In this document: piece after piece, positions 60,701-64,000 of the stretch | How the letters are laid out: each line of letters starts with the position of its first letter | Position numbering within the stretch: the first letter of the stretch is position 1 | Source: Owenia fusiformis | Taxonomy: Eukaryota; Annelida; Polychaeta; Sabellida; Oweniidae | Direction of reading: 5' to 3' | Length of the DNA: 64,000 nucleotides | Assembly: GCA_903813345.2 (NCBI GenBank) | Contig: CAIIXF020000011.1 | Location: forward strand, 13,623,754 to 13,687,753 | The notes under the pieces: generated by a model | Database searches by the model: none | The model's input: only the letters and a program-made list of their open reading frames with translations | Told to the model about the DNA's origin: nothing | Program-made: the position numbers and the translations under genes

Positions 60701-61370
60701 AATAAGAATTTTAACATAGAAGTCATGAAAAGCTCTAAATTGCAACCAATAACAAAAAATGAATTCTTTGCATTGGTGCCTCGTCTCATGCATTAATATT
60801 CTAATGTAACATTTTGGGTTAATATTTTGTAGGTGATCCTTTTGGGGTGTTTCAATGCTCAAGGATTGGGGTCTGACCATGAACTCCTCATCCGAGTCAC
60901 TGAAGGTTATTTTCACTTATTTATTTTTATTAAAAAATATAATACTAGTATACCAAAGAGAGTAAAGAATCTAGTTTCTAAAGAACACAAGGTAACACCA
61001 TCGATGTTCAGCGTTTGGTATTCAGCGGTCAATGTAACAAATGGCAGGCAGTGACATTTTGCATGTTAATGCCTTGTTGAATCTGTCAAAGACTCTTAAA
61101 ATGTGAGCACTGCAATCCATAAACTTTTTACAGGTTCCAGTGGCATTTGGAAGAGTTTTGCTGTTCCTTATGTTATTTTCTTTGCTTGTTGCAGGTAAAG
61201 AATATGTAAAGGCTGTGATGCAGGATGGAAGAATGATGGGAGCAATTCTCATTGGAGAGACAGATTTAGAAGAAACATTTGAGAATCTCATCCTCAATGG
61301 CATGGACCTCAGTTCATATGGAGAGGATCTCTTAGACCCTAATGTAGATATTGAAGATTATTTTGACTGA
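39726..61370 (+). CDS. PYROXD1: Pyridine nucleotide-disulphide oxidoreductase domain protein 1 (507 aa, 13 exons)
   Basis: FAD/NAD(P)H flavoprotein reductase of nucleus and cytosol; known roles are muscle integrity and protection of the tRNA ligase complex from oxidation. Exons: 39726-39806, 40145-40225, 41170-41289, 50466-50591, 51250-51323, 53261-53424, 54016-54110, 54721-54883, 56115-56224, 58855-58977, 59661-59798, 60833-60905, 61195-61370. All borders are GT/AG, phases agree, and the sum is 507 residues against 500 in human. Visible motifs: FAD site IIIGGGIAG (residues 13-21), NAD site VVGNGGIA (150-157), ATGVTP, second FAD motif NIYAAGDIC (359-367), and a very conserved C-terminus ([26 protein letters not shown]). 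The redox CxxxxC pair of classical disulphide reductases is absent, as in the family. Residues of exon 8 (248-301) are the least conserved. Intron 3 (9.2 kb) holds a zinc-finger ORF; several introns hold fold-back or tandem-repeat elements. Confidence 0.97.
39840..40043 (-). mobile_element. hAT-like MITE, copy 2, in PYROXD1 intron 1
   Basis: Inverted relative of 31949-32086: CAGTGATCTCAACAGGATTT, then ACCAAAATTGGTCAAAATAT and an end at TGCTGGGGAGGTCACA. It fills most of the intron between exons 1 and 2. Confidence 0.55.
40226..41169. other. PYROXD1 intron 2
   Basis: Non-coding. At 40970-41085 GGGGTTGAGTT-type words recur about six times (GGGTTGAGTT, GGGTTGAGTTGACTTGG). Nothing else recognised. 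Confidence 0.45.
42446..43477 (+). CDS. C2H2 zinc-finger protein nested in PYROXD1 intron 3, tail derived from an insertion
   Basis: A single-exon 343-codon frame. Residues 1-165 are acidic and carry two SUMO-type motifs, LIKEEP (80-84) and VKKEP (115-119). Residues 168-190 are a finger that has lost its cysteines. Four proper fingers follow (Cys/His at 198-218, 226-246, 254-274, 282-302) with HTGEKPF linkers, so sequence-specific DNA binding is expected if expressed. A fifth finger begins at C310, but from about residue 312 the frame runs into a retroelement (43380-43818), which supplies the last ~32 residues and the stop. The fingers continue after the insertion in broken frames. It is either a gene shortened by the insertion or a recent pseudogene. 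No intron or upstream exon was identified; a retrocopy origin is possible. Confidence 0.7.
   Translation: MEDIVVQDAPCHESEGQVGYPSMDINQQQSVGRCLSDTTDSNLKRAGQFDTVVRRTDKLKFDIENVTGHDSDNILQTELLIKEEPIDLYMIGQWKAGLAIKTDLETKELNTDLNVKKEPAGNILGDSVFASEVLNTGNDNKTNYGKICGEQKGNSDSNGGDHIDKKMFKFKYSVKSFSKSKRIKTHEGIHTRDKTFECKYCHKWFANSGNLKAHEKIHTGEKPFECKYCHKCFTESSKLKVHKRVHTGEKPFECEYCHKSFNITSNLKRHERIHTREKPFECKNCHKCFTQNNNLKTHERMHTGEKPFDCKCKWAMESPWVADKNQQSPKYKILTYLLKDHSS
43380..43818 (-). mobile_element. Retroelement inserted into the zinc-finger array
   Basis: Splits a finger between CK and the second Cys; TAAAT is present at both junctions (43375-43379, 43819-43823). Inverted matches at 6965-7212 and 11143-11190 show a dispersed family. 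The GTAAATGTAAATGGGCG junction suggests a CATTTAC tail on the minus strand. Confidence 0.7.
43819..44410 (+). pseudogene. Decayed C2H2 fingers, continuation of the 42446 array
   Basis: After the insertion the plus strand still shows [70 protein letters not shown], then FECKYCHK without its histidine half, and finally [15 protein letters not shown] and a stop. Four or more frame breaks and lost cysteines or histidines show that this part no longer codes. With the four fingers upstream, the ancestral protein had about ten or eleven fingers. Confidence 0.8.
44449..45153. mobile_element. TIR element with GCGTTTTACAAAA-word arrays
   Basis: The ends TTGCTGGAATTACACC (44451-44466) and its exact complement (45137-45152) bound about 700 bp; TGTTAA flanks both sides (44443-44448, 45154-45159), a 6-bp duplication or a TTAA-containing target. 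The outer 200 bp on each side repeat GGCGTTTTACAAAA-like and AGGTGTAAT-like words in both orientations (at least eight and five times). The middle is AT-rich without a transposase. Confidence 0.75.
45154..45777. other. Intron 3 stretch with a 41-bp hairpin
   Basis: 45245-45285 is a palindrome, CAATACCTGTATATATTTC paired with GAAATATATACAGGTATTG around a 3-base loop. ACTCCTCAAAAAAAGTTAAG at about 45539 resembles ends of Tc1-like elements, but no partner was found. Confidence 0.5.
45778..46198. repeat. Inverted repeat pair, probably a MITE
   Basis: GATCCCATGTTAAACAAATG plus eight more bases at 45780-45808 is mirrored exactly at 46171-46198. The 360 bp between is AT-rich and non-coding. The target duplication was not found. 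Confidence 0.6.
46669..47937 (+). mobile_element. Tandem-repeat element with hairpin ends, copy 1 (intron 3)
   Basis: Starts TTAGCTCACATGGTGAGC (itself a hairpin), then TGTCCGTCTGTCTGTCCGTC microsatellite, then units with GATAGGATTCCTG and AAAATGGCCGCCATTTTTGT, and ends with AGTACCCACGGTACT (6-bp stem, 47915-47929). Unit starts are about 150, 350 and 359 bp apart, so the first unit is shortened or duplicated. Copy 2 lies at 51729-53216. The layout is like the Helitron-related pearl/HINE group; no RepHel protein is present, so it is non-autonomous. Confidence 0.8.
48039..48235. mobile_element. CAGGCCCGTAG MITE, full copy with TAATT target duplication
   Basis: 197 bp bounded by CAGGCCTGTCTAGCC and (inverted) CAGGCCCGTAGACAGG; TAATT at 48034-48038 and 48236-48240. 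Same interior as 22325-22524. Confidence 0.75.
48855..49010 (+). mobile_element. Fragment of a Tc1/IS630-type transposon
   Basis: ACAGGGTGTCAAAAAACAAT at 48856 resembles the ends of IS630-type elements (an inverted relative, TTTGACACCCTGTA, lies at 58689-58702). At 48954 the plus strand reads [12 protein letters not shown], close to the NSPDLNPIEH block of Tc1-like transposases. Most of the gene is missing. Confidence 0.45.
49327..49775. repeat. Fold-back, about 450 bp
   Basis: AAGGCCATAAGAAGTAGATT with TTTGTTTTGCGTCC at the left is mirrored by GATGCAAAACAAAG and ATCTACTTCTTATGGCC at the right; further inward ACAAACACATCCAAAT pairs loosely with ATGGATTTGTCC-type sequence. Non-coding. A 123-codon chance ORF starts in it. 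Confidence 0.6.
49776..50465. other. PYROXD1 intron 3, 3' end
   Basis: AT-rich, no repeat or exon recognised before the TTATTTTCCAG acceptor of exon 4. Confidence 0.5.
51324..51728. other. PYROXD1 intron 5, 5' part
   Basis: 51480-51620 is a decayed inverted CAGGCCCGTAG-family copy (AATGCTCAGAATAATTTGAA, TGATTTTGAAAGATT). Nothing else before the tandem-repeat element at 51729. Confidence 0.5.
51729..53216 (+). mobile_element. Tandem-repeat element with hairpin ends, copy 2 (intron 5)
   Basis: Same start, CCGTCTGT microsatellite and AGTACCCACGGTACT end hairpin (53195-53209) as copy 1. Four units with starts near 51855, 52200, 52540 and 52898, period about 340-358 bp. Corresponding units of the two copies are more alike than neighbouring units within one copy, so the array was built before the copies separated. 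It reaches to 45 bp before exon 6. Confidence 0.82.
53587..53720 (+). repeat. TATGTCACCACxxGTGGTGACATA repeat family, copy in intron 6
   Basis: TATGTCACAACTAGAAGTGG then TGACATATTGTTATGGTCTC and GTTTGGCAGTTGGC-type sequence. Related copies: 54178-54275, 17445-17530, 57186-57265 (inverted) and 60985-61075. The start is a small hairpin. The family is not known to me by name. Confidence 0.6.
54178..54275 (+). repeat. TATGTCACCACxxGTGGTGACATA repeat family, copy in intron 7
   Basis: The clearest copy of the start hairpin: TATGTCACCAC, CAGGA loop, GTGGTGACATA, followed by TTGTTATGGTCTCC. Confidence 0.6.
54984..55590. mobile_element. 607-bp fold-back element in intron 8
   Basis: From CTTAAAGGAACTTTCCTTGC to its near complement, arms of about 230 bp, roughly 80-85% alike, pairing through TGGTAGCTACAATCATATAT and GAAGTGATGTCATCGACTCT. 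The centre lies near 55287. No coding capacity. Confidence 0.78.
55600..56114. other. PYROXD1 intron 8, 3' part
   Basis: AT-rich with poly-T stretches before exon 9; nothing recognised. Confidence 0.45.
56471..56600. repeat. Fold-back of about 130 bp in intron 9
   Basis: GGCAATAGTGTAAATTATTT through GAGGATATTCC is mirrored, pairing about 60 bp around a short AGCCGCAGGCT centre (itself a hairpin near 56535). Confidence 0.7.
56631..57160. mobile_element. TTATTATATACCC-ended TIR element in intron 9
   Basis: TTATTATATACCC at 56634 is mirrored by GGGTATATAATAA at 57145-57157. Inside are two hairpins: CTGCGCA...TGCGCAG (56953-56973) and a perfect 14-bp stem GTGACGTCAGCGGG (57005-57018 with 57039-57052), each arm carrying a TGACGTCA site. 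Non-coding. Confidence 0.65.
57270..58854. other. PYROXD1 intron 9, remainder
   Basis: Poly-C run at about 57724. GGGTCCAAAAGAGGT followed by GAAA-CTTCT occurs at 58205 and again at 58756, a diverged duplication reaching to within 60 bp of exon 10. TTTGACACCCTGTA at 58689 is an IS630-type end. No other gene. Confidence 0.45.
59040..59660. other. PYROXD1 intron 10
   Basis: Non-coding, no repeat partner recognised. Confidence 0.45.
59799..60570. other. PYROXD1 intron 11, 5' part
   Basis: Small hairpin CAATATACTTACTGTAACAG at 59874. 60323-60480 is a decayed inverted copy of the CAGGCCCGTAG family starting CAGGCCTGTAGCTGG. Confidence 0.5.
60575..60815 (+). repeat. Two-copy tandem duplication ending at the exon 12 acceptor
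   Basis: A unit of about 120 bp (TTTTAACATA, TTGCAACCAATAGCAAAAA, TTCTTTGCATTGGTG, AATATTCTAATGTAACATTT) is repeated once, about 85-90% alike. The second copy ends 17 bp before exon 12, so it may have supplied part of the branch-point region. Confidence 0.75.
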
Positions 61371-61570
61371 CCCCTGTGATACAGTGTGTCTGTTAGAAGA
61401 GTTGATGTAGCTTGGATGATATCTGCCATGCAATGGGCTGGATCCCATTGTGACATCATGTACTGCTTTGTGATGTATTGATGAATCAATAATCAACTAG
61501 CAAGACAAATGAAATTGCTCGAATGACAGTTCAATCACATTGAGCTGATTATCTTCAATTGATTTATGCG

Positions 61571-61576
61571 AATAAA
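61571..61576 (+). promoter_or_regulatory. Poly(A) signal AATAAA for PYROXD1
   Basis: First AATAAA after the TGA at 61368-61370, 200 bp downstream; another AATAAA is at about 61659. The next 890 bp (to 62550) hold no recognised feature. Confidence 0.5.
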
Positions 61577-62550
61577 ATGGAGTGAATATTGTATTTTATT
61601 TGGATGAAAAAGCGACTATAGATGGCACTTCAAACCAACATTGTCAGCAACAAAACCAATAAATTCAAAATGAATCTTTGTAAAATATTATTTCTACTTT
61701 ATTTCACTTTAGTTCATCAGACTATGAACTTGAAGAAGGTGATGAGACCCTGTGAGCCACATGCAGCATGACAATATGTCTGAGAAAAATTGATATTGTT
61801 AAAACAACTCAAATTGTGAATATTCTGGGGAGTGGTAAATGACAATTCTGTGAGTGTGAAATATAAATACTTTATTTTACCCTATAATTGTATATAAATA
61901 TTTTAGCTTCATTATATAAAGGATTAGGGGTTATTCCAAAATGAAACTAACTTTGTTTTTCCTCAAATTACACCATCCCCCATCAAATAATTGCTAAAGA
62001 ACATCAAATCATGGTTAAAAAGAACTCTAGAAAGCCCAGTCTCAGTCATTCTTTGTCAGAATTTATGTTTCAATCCATAGGATTAATCTTATAACATTGT
62101 TTACTTAATTTATGTAACTCTTAACTGAATTTAGTACACCTTGTGAAAATCCCTTTATAGTTCCATATTATGAAACAGATTATCCTATTTAAGTTATTAA
62201 GTTGCATTTCCCCACATGAGGGTTACAACTTGGATAAATGCGGCGTTTATTGTGAAGGTTTAAGGATATTAACCTTTTGTTCAAGTAATCTAAAAACCTG
62301 TCGGTAACAGTTAAGTTGTTTTTAGTTGAGTGCTATCAATCAGGTGACTAAAAGAGTGTGAAATATGACATTTATTATATCATTGAACTATTTCTCACTC
62401 TCTTATTGGCTGAGAATTGATCACATGACTAAATACCTGAATAAGATATAATTCTGATGGATACATGTTCATCTTTCCAATGTTATATTTCTTGCAGTCT
62501 GAAAAGCAATAGCAATGTATCAAGGGAAAGATAAACATGTTGGTTAGTTA

Positions 62551-63212
62551 TGGCCTAGTCACATAGCCCGGCCGATGTCCGGCATCGGTAGAGCTCGGTG
62601 GATTTTTTTGGTGCCACCGAGCTCTCCTCATCGGAAGCAGAGCTCGGTGACGTGAACGGACTCCGTCCGGACATCTTCAGGCGACCGACCGAACACCGGT
62701 CGGAGTCTGTCTCAAAATGGTAGTTTTTTTCTGCCGATGTGGCAGCAACTACCGGCCGGAGGTCGGCCGGACATCGGAAGGAATACGGCCGGTACCCGAG
62801 CAGGTAACAGGACACCGTGCGATCGCCGGCCGGGTTGTTAACGGGCTTTGAACAGTGACCGGCCGATGCTCTGTCCCACATCGGCCGGAGCTCGGTCGGA
62901 GCTCGGCCGCTGTCTGTTAAAAAACCTCGTCCTCTGGTTGTCTCAGATGCACGGGACACCGGCCGATACTCGGCCGTGCACCGGCCGACGTGTTTTCTGA
63001 TGTGGTTACGATGGGGCTGCGATGGCATGATGAGGGAGCTCGGTGAGAGCCCGGTGAAATTTAACTCCGAAGTTAAAATTTCACCGAGCTACCACCGATG
63101 CGGTTTTAAGCAACAAACGCCACGGATGTCCGGCCGTTGTTCGGCCGAGTTCGGTGAAAATTGCATCGCTGGCTCATCGTAACCTCATCGGCCGGGCTTT
63201 GTGACTAGGCCA
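62551..63212. mobile_element. GC-rich TIR element with CCGGCCGA/GAGCTCGG word arrays and TTA target duplication
   Basis: The ends TGGCCTAGTCACATAGCCCG and (inverted) TGGCCTAGTCACAAAGCCCG bound 662 bp, and TTA flanks both sides (62548-62550, 63213-63215), as in PIF/Harbinger elements (TWA target). Much of the length is built from CGGCCGA, CATCGG, ACACCGGC and GAGCTCGGTG words in both orientations. It is far richer in GC than its surroundings. A 157-codon minus-strand ORF inside is a by-product of the repeats. Confidence 0.78.
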
Positions 63213-63215
63213 TTA

Positions 63216-64000
63216 GGAGTTCAACCGAAATAAAACTACAACTTTGAACTGAAGGGCTTCACTGTTTATTGTTAGGATCGTGCAAAGATCCAATGGTTCA
63301 TAGTACCCCCAGCCCATGATAGCTCCATACCTACGTGAGGCAAATGTGTCAATCACCTCAGTCAGAAAATAATTTTGCCTCGTATGTATTTTCATTTTTT
63401 CACAACATTTGACTAAAAGCAAAACTACTGTTTCTTTATGAAAATCATTTTCATTCATATCAGTAAAATTTAGATCCTATGCTTTGGTCTGGTAGCGGTG
63501 TCATGGTATTTCTATTTGCAATGTGATAAAATGGGTCAGAATATGTTTGATTGAATAATTTGGCACGTGGGGGCATTCCATAAGTAGTTGCTTTAGAAAT
63601 GTTATTTTGTAAAGAATAACTTGTACAGATATGCAAACAGTCCTGAAAAGCACTTACAGTACTTGAAAAGTCAATGGTGACTTTTTCTGATTTTATGTAA
63701 TATAAGAAAACAGTAAACTTGAGTGAATAGATGAAATCAGTTATTGATTTTTATTGAAGACTAAAATTGTATTCATTTGCTATATGAAGAAAATTGTGAT
63801 TTACAATGTGTATTTTGTGTAGTAACATACAGAATTAGCATTTAGCCCAGAGAAGTGTAACACAAGAAAAATGTGGCACAAAATGTCAAAGTAGAATGTG
63901 GTACAACTAGCATCAGTCACCACTCTGCATGAGATTTTGATTTTGCCTACACTCTTCAAATTAAAGATAATTCTCTCATTAAGCCTTTAGCCAATCAGGT
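63216..64000. other. Non-coding stretch at the window end
   Basis: AT-rich; no exon, repeat partner or RNA gene recognised. Confidence 0.45.

Noticed and set aside
62555-63028. 157-codon minus-strand ORF
   Set aside because: It lies wholly inside a GC-rich TIR element made of inverted CGGCCGA-type words; low stop frequency follows from composition, and the residues show no domain.

Overview
This is animal nuclear DNA: AT-rich, with spliced genes, standard GT-AG introns, C2H2 zinc fingers, LINEs, mariner-type elements and many fold-back elements. The best guess is a marine invertebrate (a mollusc, another lophotrochozoan or a hemichordate). The guess rests on two things: tandem-repeat elements with GTCCGTCC-rich starts and terminal hairpins, and a PAN-like secreted protein. 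The sequence alone does not settle the phylum. No rRNA, tRNA, CRISPR array, LTR retroelement or Polinton was recognised.

Host genes. (1) 4918-6657 (+): a four-exon gene for a 281-residue protein with a hydrophobic N-terminal segment and a C-terminal PAN/apple-like domain; no orthologue recognised. (2) 32329-37201 (-): AP4B1, the beta subunit of the AP-4 adaptor complex, in two exons. It encodes the whole trunk, but its open frame stops where hinge and ear would begin. (3) 39726-61370 (+): PYROXD1, complete in 13 exons (507 residues). (4) 42446-43477 (+): a C2H2 zinc-finger ORF nested in PYROXD1 intron 3; its array is cut by a retroelement and continues as decayed fingers to about 44410.

Layout. 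1-4900 is non-coding apart from a LINE endonuclease fragment and a decayed mariner (2226-3293). 6965-11190 is a three-level nest: a retroelement holds a mariner, which holds a 5'-truncated LINE and an element with an 8-bp target duplication. 11200-31500 is a gene desert with LINE fragments (12900-13420, 20190-22000), short inverted-repeat elements, a 53-bp minisatellite and a mariner-like element (27677-29591) containing an 851-bp palindrome. AP4B1 and PYROXD1 are divergent, about 2.5 kb apart, with fold-back elements between them. PYROXD1 introns carry two copies of a 1.3-1.5 kb tandem-repeat element and several large fold-backs. The window ends with a GC-rich TIR element (62551-63212) and plain AT-rich sequence.

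How the genes relate. Nothing ties them into one pathway: AP-4 works in vesicle sorting from the trans-Golgi, PYROXD1 is a nuclear/cytosolic flavoprotein oxidoreductase, and the PAN-like protein is probably extracellular. The main biological interest is the trunk-only AP-4 beta frame, the unknown secreted protein, and three different TIR elements whose ends are packed with repeats of a family-specific short word.
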